A stretch of DNA of 64,000 bases from Vigna angularis (lineage: Eukaryota > Streptophyta > Magnoliopsida > Fabales > Fabaceae), in NCBI RefSeq assembly GCF_016808095.1, contig NC_068972.1:9914001-9978000 (forward strand). The letters run 5' to 3'. The notes beneath the pieces were generated by a model. That model was not told the DNA's origin. It searched no databases and worked only from the letters and a program-made list of their open reading frames with translations. This document shows, piece by piece, positions 27,880 through 40,118 of the stretch. Every line of letters starts with the position of its first letter. Position 1 is the first letter of the stretch. Made by a program: the position numbers and the translations under genes.

Positions 27880-28290
27880 ACCTTGAGCATGTGGTTACGG
27901 CAGGGTGAATGTCGATCCGAGACTCTTCGACGGTTGCAGAGTCACTGGATTCCTTCTCGTGCTCGTGGCGGACCTACATTCCGTGGTAGGAGAGCGCGAC
28001 GTTGAAGTCGAAGGCCTCGTTCCTCTCATTGAACTCTAGTCCGATGAAGGCATGCTTTCCGCGACTGTCCTCAATCTGAAGGACGAAATAGCGCGATGAA
28101 CCGAGGGCCGACTTATTGCACTCTCGCACTGACCAGAGTACATGAAGCACGCGACGAAGAGGTCACCCAAATTCTAATCTTTAAGGCTAATCTTGCAACA
28201 ACCTCGTCCAGATCTTGTCGGACTGGAGCCACTCGCCTACCGGAGGAGGTGCTCGACGGCGGGATCTTGAGAGACCTGACGAACCAACAA
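27880..28290 (-). pseudogene. NECAP-like adaptin-ear-binding protein fragment
   Basis: Read on the minus strand in shifting frames: LLVRQVS, KIPPSSTSSG, GEWLQSDKIW, a decayed stretch with stops, then [20 protein letters not shown] and [20 protein letters not shown], a stop, VRHEHEKESSDSATVEESRI and DIHPAV, a one-base deletion, NHMLK. This matches the PH-like NECAP domain of plant adaptin-ear-binding coat-associated proteins (clathrin vesicle adaptors). At least two in-frame stops and several small deletions show it is dead. The match stops at AAG|GTATAC, which could be a captured splice donor. The fragment is about half GC, far above its surroundings. Antisense plus-strand frames here are shadows. 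Confidence 0.88.
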
Positions 28291-28951
28291 AGACATACAA
28301 AATCTAATTATAAATGTTTTTTTAAATGTAAAATTTTATCTTATATTGCATCATTATCCATTGTTAATTAATTTTTACAAGAAAATCTTCAATAAATAAC
28401 TCTTAATGTTTGCTCCAAATTTTTGTTAGCAAGAAAATATTATATAATTAACATATATAAATAAATTTCCATGAGATTATAATATATCTGCGAATAAATT
28501 TACATAAAAAAAATTTAGGAATATTTCATGAAAATAAATCACTATTAAATTCCTAAATATTTCCTGCAAAATACATTTTATAGGAAAAACCAAATGAATT
28601 TCATGTTCGAAAATTGTGTATTTTCATGCGTAAAAATATCTATAAGAAACTAGATTTCCTGCCAAATTAAAAATATTCTAACCTTTATTTGCCAAATTCT
28701 TTTTCCAAGAAAATATACATGAAAAACTTTAAAAATCTGCGACTTTTCTCGCAAATTTTAGCGAAATCAAATAAAATAAATAATAAGCAAAACTCCAGCA
28801 AATTTGGCAAGAATTTTATGCAAAATATTTTTGCAAAAAAAAATTGGTAATAAGTTTTTGTAAATTAATATCTATAGCAAAATTTATAGGTATCTCCTTA
28901 GTACAAATTTTTTAAGAAAAATTGGCAGGAAATATACATTTTTCAATAGTG

Positions 28952-29213
28952 GTTTACCATACTTACATTTACAGGGATGTGCCCACTCATTTATTTGATA
29001 GGTTAATTTTTGTTACACACCGAAATCCCCAATACTAGGCTGTCAGTCTACCTAGCACCCTCAAGTTACATGTCAACCCATCAAACCATGTACTAGACCT
29101 CATGTAATGTCAACTAGACAAATGCACACAATTCCACAATTCACATCTCAATACAAAATTAATCATCCGTTGATAATTTTTTTCCCTTCTATCAAATTCA
29201 TTTAATTAGGACT
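28952..29213. other. Short intergenic stretch
   Basis: About 260 bases between the Pack-type block and the next MITE. The piece CTGTCAGTCTACCTAGCACC and its surroundings are less AT-rich and might be an old repeat remnant, but I cannot assign it. Confidence 0.4.
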
Positions 29214-29730
29214 TAGGGATAATAATTTTATCCGCGAGTATGAATATTCGCAGGTAAAATTCACGACGAGTAATAATTATTTGTGAATATTTATTACTCG
29301 TGGGTAGTGGGTATTTTAATACCCGCTTCTAAATGGGTCAGATACGGGTAATATACTACTCGCTCCGCGGGTATTCATTATCCGCAAAAAATTAAAAAAA
29401 AATAATTTATATATTTTTTAATTAAATTAATTTAAAATAAAATAAAATTATATTTTATTAGGTTAAATTTAATTAAAATTAAATTTTAATTTATATTTAA
29501 TTTAATTTATATTATATTATATCTATTTTTTTGTAATTTTATTTAAATTTTATTTTAAATATGTATTAAATTTTTTTTCTGTAAGTACTCGCGGGTTTTA
29601 AAATACCCGCAGGTATTTTTTAAACGGATACCCGACAAGTAACAGGTCGGGTAGCGGATAAAATTTTATCCGGCAGGTCGGATTGCGGGTAGACACTACT
29701 CGTGTCCGACCCGACCCGTTGCCATCCCTA
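29214..29730. mobile_element. hAT-like MITE (GGGTCGGGTC family), copy 1
   Basis: The left end is TAGGGATAATAATTTTATCC. The right end read on the opposite strand is TAGGGATGGCAACGGGTCGG. GC-rich ends with CCCGC/GCGGG words flank a low-complexity A/T middle. The family matches, in opposite orientation, the element at 33417-33955. No matching 8-bp target duplication is visible (left TTAGGACT, right TACCTAAT); the right flank runs straight into an AT microsatellite. No coding capacity. Confidence 0.65.
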
Positions 29731-29740
29731 TACCTAATAT

Positions 29741-30801
<1,061 letters not shown>

Positions 30802-30887
30802 GAGTGCTGCTCCCTTCATTACCACCAATTTTTTTTGTGCACCACCCCATACGTAATTTGTCCTTCCAATTTCGCCTTCAACGAATG

Positions 30888-30919
30888 TCAACATCCGTTT
30901 CACCTTTAACGGATGTTGA
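30888..30919. repeat. Perfect 12-bp inverted repeat
   Basis: TCAACATCCGTT at 30888-30899 and AACGGATGTTGA at 30908-30919 are exact complements around an 8-base loop. A related word, ATATCCGTCAACGAATATG, follows at once, so the left subterminal zone of the MITE is built from CAACGRATR/CATCCGTT motifs. Confidence 0.85.
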
Positions 30920-30991
30920 TATCCGTCAACGAATATGACTACATCTATAACCTATAAACTAAAAAAAAAACATAACAAATGTGAGATATCC

Positions 30992-31372
30992 GTTTAACTA
31001 ATAACAATATAAAAGTATTATAATAATTAATTAAATAATAATATATAAATTAAATTAATAATTATTATTTTACTAAATAAAATAAAACTAATTTATTTAT
31101 AATTATGTAATAAATTTTTTTAAAAATTAAATAATATTTATATATTAATTTAAAATATAATAAATTAAATAAACTAAAAAAAAACCTTACCGTTTACTTA
31201 ATAACATAAAAAATTTTATAATAATCAATTAAATAATGATATATAAATTAAATTAATAATTATTATTTTATTAAATAAAATAAAACTAATTTATATATAA
31301 TTACATAATAAATTTTTAAAAAAATTAAATAATATTTATACATTAATTTAAAATATAATAAATTAATAAATA
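30992..31372. repeat. 198-bp tandem duplication inside the MITE
   Basis: Copy 1 starts at about 30992 with CCGTTTAACTAATAAC and copy 2 at about 31190 with CCGTTTACTTAATAAC. The same sequence order follows (TATAAATTAAATTAATAATT at 31044 and 31242). The copies differ by scattered substitutions and small indels. About 85% A/T with no coding capacity. Confidence 0.85.
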
Positions 31373-31527
31373 AAAAACTCAATAGATGTACATGCATTAA
31401 AGAATATGTACATCAAATAAAAGAGGCGAGGGTGTAAGATATTTTAAATATAAAAGATAATTTTGAAATTAAAAAAAAAACGTGATGATGCAGGGAGCAA
31501 TGTGAGGTAATGTAGGGAGTAACCCTC

Positions 31528-33288
31528 GATCATAGATCCATTGTTGCAAGTAATAAGTGATAGCTAGGAATAGACCTTTAATGGAAACATGTTGCTTCTG
31601 AGCCACAAAGAACATTTTTCATCATTACTCAAGCAACCTATGTGTTTTATCCTACTTTTTTCCTTCTTCTAATAAGCATAATTTTAGTTCTTTAATCTTC
31701 TTTCATTTTTGAAAAGACTACAATAATCAAACACTCTTTTTTTCTTCACTACAAATCTGTATTTAAATATAATTTTAATTTCTAAAATTTAAATACAAAA
31801 TTAACCTAGCTAGCTATTCTTTTGTATTTATTTAAGAAACAATGGAATAGAATAAAAGTAATTTGTTGCATACGGAAAAAAGCAGTGATAGTTAATTTGT
31901 TCTTATTCATTTCCCAAAGAAGGCAGATTCTTTACAAATTGAAGGTGACAAAGGAATAAATGCATTAGCCAATACTCAAAATTTTAAGATTCATATTCCC
32001 TCCTCAATGTGTGCCAGTCACAATTGAAACGCTGATTCTGTATTGGTGGCCACTAGTTGGTGCTGCTACTATAATATTTTTAATAAAAAAATTTAAATAT
32101 TTCTTTAAGATGAAATAGGTGGTTGGAATGAGAAATTTAAAAACAAATTAAAGTTTAAAAGGTTATTAAATATAATTTGATTATTTAATCTTATATTGTT
32201 TCAATTTTTTTTAAAAATAAATAAATTCTTTATATATTTTCAGCTCTTATGTGTGTATCTTTTCTTCATTTTGTCTTTTCGTTACAACTCTAGTTGAGAA
32301 ATATCGTTGATTATACTTAGATCAGGATGTTATTAACTCAATTCAAACAATATATTAGTTGACATTTATGTTTTTAATGTTGACGGTATTTTCTTTCGTA
32401 TTAAAATAATCAAAAATTGATCATCATTACCAAAATTTTTTTTTTTTTTTATATATGTCAGTGTTATTTCTCATATGGTGATAGTTAAGATTTTTCTTTT
32501 TAAATACTAACTTATGTTATCAACGTTTTATTCTTTTATATTTAGCTCAACTTTTTTTACATCAAGTAAGATCAGTTTATGGTTGCTAGATTTTTTTTTT
32601 TACTAACGTTGATGAGGGCGTAAGTTTAATTTATTTTTTAAATAGTATTAACTAAAATTTTATCAACCAATATTGATATACTATTTCTTAGTATACGCTA
32701 ATCATATATTTTTGGTGACTTCAACAAAATTTTAAGTTAAACAAATTTTAATTTATCTTAATAAAGATTGTTTTACTATTGTCATTGTTAAAATTATGTT
32801 TTTATTTATTTATTTAGGTAGGTTTAAATTATCTTACAATTGAAATTTGTTAATAAGAATTATAATGAGGTTACTTTAATTTTTTTTTCATTTTTATCAT
32901 TCAAGAATTATATATAATTTTATCGAAATCTTGAGCATCGATTTACATACAGTTAACAATATCTTAAGAGTGACTTCAAGAGTGTTTGTTAATGGAAATG
33001 AAACTTTTTATCTTTATGAATATAGTAAGTACAAAGAGAAGTGAATATATTTTTTAATTAATATAAGTTATGAAGTTATGATTCAATTAAAATTATACTA
33101 CATAATTATATTATAGTTAAAATAATAATATAATAATATCTCATTATAAATAATTACTATAATATAAAAATGTTTAGATTAGTTATATATATGAATATTG
33201 TTCTAATATATTTAAGTTTGGACCGATCTTAAAAAAAACTTAATAGACTTTGTTGGATAGTATTTTTAGCATGTTTATTGGATGGGAT

Positions 33289-33322
<34 letters not shown>

Positions 33323-33416
33323 TTACTTTTACTATTAATTTTTGAAGTGAATTATTGGATATGTAGATTATGGATTAAAGACGTAATTGAATATATTTGT
33401 TGTGATTAGGGATGAC
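31528..33416. other. AT-rich intergenic DNA
   Basis: No recognisable gene. It ends with a short (AT)n run at 33290-33312 about 100 bp before the next MITE. TATTAACT/GTTGATA-like words recur at about 32330-32700 but no clear repeat structure could be fixed by eye. Confidence 0.5.
33290..33312. repeat. Short (AT)n run
   Basis: Twenty-three bases of alternating AT. Confidence 0.9.
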
Positions 33417-33955
33417 AACGGGTCGGGTCGGGTCGGGCATGGATAGTGCTTACCCGTAATCCGATCTGACAAAAAAAAAATCATTCGCTACCCGATCCGT
33501 TACCCGCATGGATACCCGCTTAAAAAATACCAGCGAATATTTTAAAACCCGCGGATATTCGTGGATACCCGCGGATACACGTAAATATTTTTTAAAAAAA
33601 TATTTTTATAAAATATTATAATAAAACTTAAATAAAATTACAAAAAATATATAAAATATAATATATATCAAATTAAATATAAATTAAAATTTAATTTTAA
33701 TTATATTTAACCTTATAAAATATAAATTAATGTTAATTTTAATTAAATTTAACTTAATAAAATATAAATTAATTTTTTTTTACGAGTAACGGATATTCGT
33801 GAGTACAGATAATATAATATCCGCATCCGACCCGTTTATAAACAGATATTAAAAAATCCACCCGTAACCCGCGGATAGTAAATATCCGCTGGTACCAATT
33901 ATCGATCGTGAATTTTATCTGTAGATATTTATGGACGCGAATTTTTTTATTCCTA
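33417..33955. mobile_element. hAT-like MITE (GGGTCGGGTC family), copy 2
   Basis: The left end is TAGGGATGACAACGGGTCGG; the right end read on the opposite strand is TAGGAATAAAAAAATTCGCG. Flanks GTTGTGAT and GTTCTCAT match at 6 of 8 bases, a decayed 8-bp duplication. It carries repeated ACCCGCGGATA-type words near both ends and an AT-rich middle. Opposite in orientation to copy 1 at 29214-29730. The minus-strand frame 33769-33963 inside it is spurious. Confidence 0.7.
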
Positions 33956-35425
33956 GTTCTCATATATAGAAAGAAAGGAAATAAAAAAAGTAAATTAATA
34001 TAATATGAATAGATGAGAAATTAAATGAAAATGAAGTAGTTTAGTTGGAAAAAGAGAAAAAGAAGAAGGAAAGACAGAGAGATAAGATGTGTCGATTTCA
34101 TGTGGGAAGGAAACATGTGTTAAAAGATAATCTGGATTATAGGTGGTACGTGGCAAGTTTAAGATAATAGGAAGTGAGTTAGAGGAAAAAGATAAAGAAA
34201 ATCATGTGAAATGATTGAGATGATTCTTAAATATTTTATGAAAGTCACACGCAGGAAAAGTCAGGAACAGCTGGTACTAGTGGTGCGCGAGATAGAGATA
34301 GAGATAGAATGAATGAGATGTTGTAGAAGAAACTGTATAATACAACACAACACTCAACACAACAATTTAAGGATTGAATAATCATAACTAAGGTTGTCCA
34401 TTCAACTGCCTCAAAGGCCAATTTCAATCTCTTCTCTTTCCAACCTTTTTTCATTTTTTTCTTTCAATCTCCATTTCTTTTCACATCTCTTCCTATTGCA
34501 ATTCCACAAATTACATCTTTCATTTTTAAATATTAATAAACATCTAATTTAATTATTGGCATCAACTAATTTTTCTTCTAAAATGTCATATTTAGGATGT
34601 TCAATTTATGTATTTAATAATTACGAACGGAAAGTATAATTTTATATTATTGATTATATATTTTTAAACAATTATTACAAAATTTAACTAGTTTGTTGTG
34701 TATAATGATTTATGATTGGATGTTTAGATAATAAAAACCTAATATCATTTGACACAAACTTTATAAGATAATCCATCTAATATTAAAATATAAAGGTTAG
34801 CAGAAAAAAATAAAGGATAGAAGAGAGAGTTGTTGATCTTATCCTTAAACCACAACAGTGATTGGTGAAGAGACAGAGACAAAAGATTTGAAAAAGCAAC
34901 AGAGCAAACGCCCATGAAATACCTCTCTCTCTTAATAGAAATTGCCAACATAAATAGTATTTATTGATTTTAGTTGTTTGAGAGTTAAATTTTAAGTAAT
35001 TGAAAATATATTTTTTTGAAAATGTTTATTTAACCATTTTATTTTACTTAAAATGAATTCAGGAATTCTTGTATAGTTTAAGAATTAAAAACAAAACGAT
35101 TAAGTTGAACTTAAGAGTTATAAAATTAACTAAAATATTTTGGTTTTATTTTAGAAAATTTATATATTTATTTTATTTTATTTTATACCCAGCAGTTTTA
35201 TTTTCTCGTTCTTTTTTCAAAACTAGAAACAATTTATCCCCTACCCAGAGGAGAGCAAAACAAATGAAAAAACAATATAAAAAGCATCAAAGATTCTGTA
35301 TGCGACGCCCCGACCGCGATATTTTCCCGAGCTGTTGGTTTCAATTCAATGTCTCGTTTTCTCGACCCATCTCTCTCTGTTCCTCTTTTGTTGGGAATTT
35401 TCTTTTTTCTTTTTAGTTTTTCCAA
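33956..35425. other. Intergenic and probable HHO promoter region
   Basis: AT-rich with a GATAGA triplet repeat at 34291-34307. The last few hundred bases before the HHO gene become pyrimidine-rich (TCTCGACCCATCTCTCTCTG at about 35361-35380), like a leader or proximal promoter. No unambiguous TATA box was fixed. Confidence 0.45.
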
Positions 35426-35497
35426 TTGTTTTCCTTGCTTGGTTTACAAGACTATTTTATTATTCCAAAATTTGATTCCAAGATCCCATATTCTTCA

Positions 35498-35629
35498 ATG
35501 AGAAGCTCTCTCCTCGCTCCTTTCTGCTTCCATAAAACGCCATTTCCTTGTATATCTCTTTTCCCTCTTCTTTCTGTTTTTCTACTTTACTCCACCACCT
35601 TGGCTTCCATAAATGTATTTTTTCACTGA
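35498..35629 (+). CDS. Upstream ORF (43 codons) before the HHO start
   Basis: ATG at 35498 opens a 43-residue frame, MRSSLLAPFCFHKTPFPCIS onward, ending TGA at 35627-35629. It overlaps the first possible main start (35613) in another frame and stops four bases before the second (35634). If the transcript starts upstream of 35498, ribosomes would meet this uORF first. Its Leu/Phe-rich sequence has no recognised homologue, so any effect would come from translation itself rather than from a product. Transcript start is unknown. Confidence 0.3.
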   Translation: MRSSLLAPFCFHKTPFPCISLFPLLSVFLLYSTTLASINVFFH

Positions 35630-37418
35630 GAAAATGCAGCGTTTGAAGCTGGGGTTTCCTGACTACATCCAGGCATTGGAAGAAGAACGCCGTAAGATTC
35701 AGGTCTTCTGCAAAGAGCTTCCTCTTTCCTTCGAGCTAGTTACTCAAGGTAACCCAACAAACAAACAAACAAACCATATCCTTTTGTTGCTTTCTAGAAG
35801 ATCATAAAGTTTCCTCCTTTATTTTCTGGGTTTGTTTACTGAAAGGTTTTTGTTTTCTTGGTTTTGTTGTTTTTATTATGTTTGCAGCAATTGAAGCTTG
35901 CAGACAACAGTTGTCTGGCACCACTAGCGAGTATAATTTGAATGGTCAATCGGAGTGTTCGGAGCGGACAACATCATCGGAGGGACCAGTCTTGGAGGAG
36001 TTCATTCCGATCAAGAAAAGGGCATCATCATCCCCCTGTTGCGATGAAGATGACGAAGACTATGAACAGCATTCTCTCAGGCAAACGGTTTTAAATGAGA
36101 ATAATAATAACAGTGATAAGAGGAAATCCGACTGGCTCAGATCTGTTCAGCTGTGGAATCCAGATCCCCCAGCTGAGGAGGTAAAAAGACCAAAGCTTAA
36201 TTGTGAATTTTCCATTGTTTGAATAAGTTTTGTGCTTTTTGTAGACGATGTTTGTTAATTGACTATTTTTCCTTTTTGTGTGTATGCAATTTCCTTGGCA
36301 AATTGTTCAGGATGCGACTAAGAAAGTTCCTGGGATGGAATTGAAGAGAAGTGGGAGTGGTGGTGGTGCTTTCCAGCCATTCCACAGGGAAGAAAGAGCT
36401 ACAAAGGAAACTGAAACATTGTATAAAGCACCCTCTTCAACTCGGGTACCTGCTGCGAGTTCTAGCGCCGGAGAACTCACCCCAGAAAAAAATCAGAATG
36501 AGGGACAGAGAAAGCAGCGCAGATGCTGGTCTCAGGACTTACACAAGCGCTTCTTGCATGCCCTTCAGCAGCTTGGGGGTGCAGATTGTGAGTATCTTAA
36601 TCGGTTTTGATTGTTTTGTCATGTGCTTGGGATGTCACTATAATTGCCTATTTTCGTGGTTTCTGCAGCTGCCACACCAAAACAAATCCGAGAGCTAATG
36701 AATGTTGATGGACTCACAAATGATGAAGTGAAAAGCCATTTACAGGTATGTTAGGTATATATATATGCTGTTTGTATCCAAATTCACAAAGATTGGTTAA
36801 CAAAATTAACTTAAGCTGGTAGAATCACAATCGGGGTCTTTGCTATTGTAATTTCCATTGTCTAGTCTAGTCTCCCCGGTGTGGAATCGTTAACTGTTTG
36901 TTCTTGTTTCCTTAACCCTCCCCTCCAGTTTTAAGGGGGTCCAAACTAATTAAGTTTTTTTGTTTCAGAAGGTATAGTAAATATTCTTGAGATCCAGCCG
37001 TTCCATATTCTGAATCATAGTCTAAATTTTTCTGTGTTTTGGACAGAAATACCGTTTGCACACCAGAAGGCCAAGTCCCTTGGTTCACAACAATTCCAGT
37101 CCACAAGCAGCGCCTTTTGTCCTTGTAGGGAACATTTTTGTTCAGTCACCAGAATATGCTGCTGTAGCTACCTCAACAGCATCAAGAGAAGTGACCACAG
37201 TTACAGCACCTGCTGGAGTTTATGCACCAGTGGCCACACATCCTAAGCCTGTTTCACAACCATCAGCCGATTCAATTAAGAAGCCACAGTTTAAGAAATT
37301 TAAGCATTCTGAACATTCAAATTCAAATGAAAGGGGTCATCACAGTGAAGGAGCCGTTCATTCAAATTCCCCTACCTCATCCTCCTCTACACACACCTCT
37401 GCTTCCCCTGGTTATTAA
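35613..37418 (+). CDS. NIGT1/HHO-type GARP (G2-like) transcriptional repressor
   Basis: Five exons: 35613-35748, 35888-36180, 36311-36587, 36669-36745, 37047-37418, all with GT/AG introns and consistent phase, giving 384 residues (377 if Met at 35634 is used). The N-terminal block [20 protein letters not shown] and [17 protein letters not shown] is the HHO coiled region. Middle: [20 protein letters not shown] and [10 protein letters not shown]. The GARP/Myb DNA-binding domain (about residues 210-269) runs [20 protein letters not shown] to [19 protein letters not shown]. The C-terminus is Ser/Thr-rich with VYAPVATHP. This arrangement is that of HRS1/HHO1-3 (NIGT1), nitrate-induced repressors of nitrate-transport and phosphate-starvation genes; HHO2/HHO3 look closest. 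Met35634 has the better context (A at -3), but EKMQR preceding it resembles the family N-terminus, so 35613 is given. Expression control by nitrate is family knowledge, not visible here. Confidence 0.93.
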
Positions 37419-40118
37419 GTTTAAAATGTTGCACAAGTTTTGTTACCAAATTGCTGTAGAAAGTCCTTTGATATTTCCTTCTGACGTTTTTTTTGTACTA
37501 AAATTATCTTTACTCCTGTTATATGGGATTTAAATCAGAGGTAAAATACACAGTGACAGTTTTGATGTTAAATAAGTCCACCCCACCCTCATAGCTGGCT
37601 ACCATGTTATCTCCTTGCACAGAAGGTGAACTGAAATTTCAAATTTTAAATTTGGAAGCATGATCAATGTTTCAATTGGTACTTCTTGAGATTGTGACTA
37701 ATTAAAAGTTACTAGTCTGACTTAGTCATACTCCTTCCACATTGAGCAAATTCTTAATCACACCTATGTACTTGTGTTGTTGATGCGTTATTTTAGTGGT
37801 CCACCTAAGCATCTAAATTGATTTGGTTGATTGGTTGTGGTTAGAATTAATGGGTTATAGTTGCAGCACGATTTTTCTTAAGGAGGATCTAAGAATATCC
37901 AATGGAATATGCAATGATATTATCTACATAGAACAAAAGGAGATGCAGACATGTGTCAGTTGTGAAAGTGCCAAATTCAGCATCTCTGAATTACAATATT
38001 GCTAAAGACCTTCCTTGATTTTTAAAAAACGGTTTGTTACGATATTAATTGGATTGTGACCAAATACTATTGAGGAATATTAAAGATTACAGCAATGGTT
38101 AGGTTCTGCCGGATAGTCCTCATTAATTATTTTGGCCCTTGTTTCTTCTTTTGGAGTGAGCCAAAGTAACCTTGCGAGTTGGACAAGAGATTGCCAAATA
38201 AGCAAAGGTACTACTCAAAGTTTGCACAAATATTCAAGCCATTTGCACTGCAGGATTCTGCTCTCGAATCTTCTAAATTTGATTCTCATTGAACTACTAT
38301 TTTTGTCTTTACTTGGCAAAATATGGCTAGAGACAAGCCTTCATAACTAAGGACGGGTTAACTTAATTTCCTTTCTTTTTTTAATTTTCACCGACTTTTC
38401 ATTTTTTTCTTTAAATTTATAATTTTTCAAATAAAGTTAATTCTCTTGACCTTTGGAAGAGTTGTTTGTAGGGGCCACAAGCCTAACAGAAACAAAGAAA
38501 ATGAGACAATCACCCACTAAACGGTTCTCACCAAAAGATAAAATTTTTAAAAAATCCACTGAACGTGTTAGCAGCAGCGCCATTTTCTAGAGTGGAAGCT
38601 ATGCATGAGTTTGATATGGTTACTTTGCGTATATTATGGATTGAAAATCTAATTCAGTCTAAGTCACATTAGATAAAAATAGAAAAATAAAATATTATAT
38701 AAAGGTAAAAATTTCATTAATTTATTGTCTTAAGATTTAAGGTTTAGATAAAAGGTGATATCAATCTCTTACAGAATTAGATTTAAATGTGATGTTTATG
38801 TTTTTCCGATGAATCTCTTTCTCATTATGTAATAAAAATCAATCCATATAATAAATTACACTTTCAAGGCAATTCATAATTTTGCTTTACATAATAGTAA
38901 TACTGAAATGACAGCCTATAGTACCATGCTTACTATTCAGATCACTACAATTAATTGACTCTAGCAGTTTTTATTTAATTCATGATATACCACTAAAATT
39001 TGTTATTAGATCAAGAATAACTCAAGCATAATATGAACAAACAAAAAGTTGCAGTACATTATTAGGTCTGATAAAGAAATACTTTAGTTTTTTGAATTAA
39101 TTAGCTGGTAAACTAGTTCCATTTGAAAGTGGAACTCCATTGAAGATCACTAGAATCTTTCACAAGATTACTTGCCCCTGAATAGTAAATGATATTCATT
39201 TACCCTCCTCTTTTTTCCCACTTTTTCTATCCTAACACCCTTTGCATTGCCTCTGTAATCACCCGACACACATTGCTTTTTGCAAAATGACCTTAAAAGC
39301 ACAAGAAATGTACATGCACAAACACAAACAAAAAGTCAAAGCTTTCAATCAGCCAATCTTTCTAATTATATTGCGAGTTAGGTGTGGATACTCAATAATA
39401 TTCCTTTTCATCACATGGATAAAAGTAATCCATCGATTTTTCTATTCGGTTTATCGATTAATTAAAGTTAATTTCGAATATAGTACAAAGAGAGATTAAC
39501 CAAAACCATGATCTATTTTATCAGTCAAACTTAGATAACTTTGTTACCCAGTTTATATTATCATGTATTTTCATGTGTTACGGATAATCTCTGTTGAACA
39601 AGTGAATACTAATCTCTTTCAGTATCATCTTTTTTTATGCATTTTTTATACTGGGTCAACACAAATTAATTATTATACTATGCTTAAATGGTTGAATTAT
39701 ACATATAGATAAAAAAAAACAATTTACGTATCGTTTGTATTTTTTTCCCAATCAGCCAACTCCTCTTAGGATTATGTCAAATACGAAGGTCAAATTTTAT
39801 ATTGCAGTTATCAGTGTTTTGCTCTTTAAAAACTTCTATTTGAAAAAAAAATGGGTGTAAGTAGGAAGAGGTAATTTTACAATATGTAAAAGATTTTTCA
39901 TGACCTTTTTAACCTCAGTGGGTCCCTTGATTGCTAGATTTAGCTTTTGCAGCTCCAAAGGAGTGAATGATAAAAAAATGTGGCTAGATGTTATATGTAA
40001 TGGAGGCATTATTTAAAGTACTACTAATTTCAGTGTCACGTTATCTCGTTATATTCTGAGTAATGGAATTCCATTATAAGAAAGGTGCATATTAAATATG
40101 TGATATTGTGGTTCAAAC
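37419..40118. other. HHO 3' flank and intergenic DNA
   Basis: The first 200-300 bases are likely the HHO 3' UTR. The remainder shows no recognisable gene. About 38640-38860 contains an AATTAGATTTAAATGTGATGT-like piece that resembles a degraded dispersed legume repeat also suspected near 43070-43320, but I cannot define ends. Confidence 0.45.

Larger units (their letters stand above)
25647..28951. mobile_element. Candidate Pack-CACTA element carrying host gene fragments
   Basis: The right end, read on the minus strand, is CACTATTGAAAAATGTATAT, starting with the CACTA hallmark and resembling soybean Tgm ends. The left end, CATTATTAGAATTTTTCATA, is a degenerate partner. Flanking trinucleotides GGT and GTT match at two of three bases (CACTA elements duplicate 3 bp). 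Both subterminal zones (about 25650-26000 and 28400-28950) are very AT-rich and full of GCAAATTT/AAATTTGC-like words, as expected of subterminal binding repeats. The middle holds broken pieces of two unrelated host genes, both on the minus strand. No transposase is present, so it would be non-autonomous. The captured fragments are secure; the superfamily and left boundary are inference. Confidence 0.45.
30802..31527. mobile_element. Mutator-like MITE with 9-bp target duplication
   Basis: The left end GAGTGCTGCTCCCTTCATTA and the right end read on the other strand, GAGGGTTACTCCCTACATTA, are about 80% identical over the first 20 bases and continue in step without gaps. The flanks AATCATAGA (30793-30801) and GATCATAGA (31528-31536) match at 8 of 9 bases, the target-duplication length of Mutator-like elements. 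The interior carries a perfect 12-bp hairpin and a 198-bp tandem duplication and has no transposase. Confidence 0.72.

Noticed and set aside
27805..28371. Two plus-strand frames in a GC-rich patch
   Set aside because: They are antisense to the decayed NECAP fragment, which explains the composition on the other strand.
25647..28951. Interpreting the block as a Pack-MULE
   Set aside because: No 9-bp target duplication or long Mutator-type terminal repeats were found, whereas the right end has a CACTA signature; superfamily nevertheless remains uncertain.
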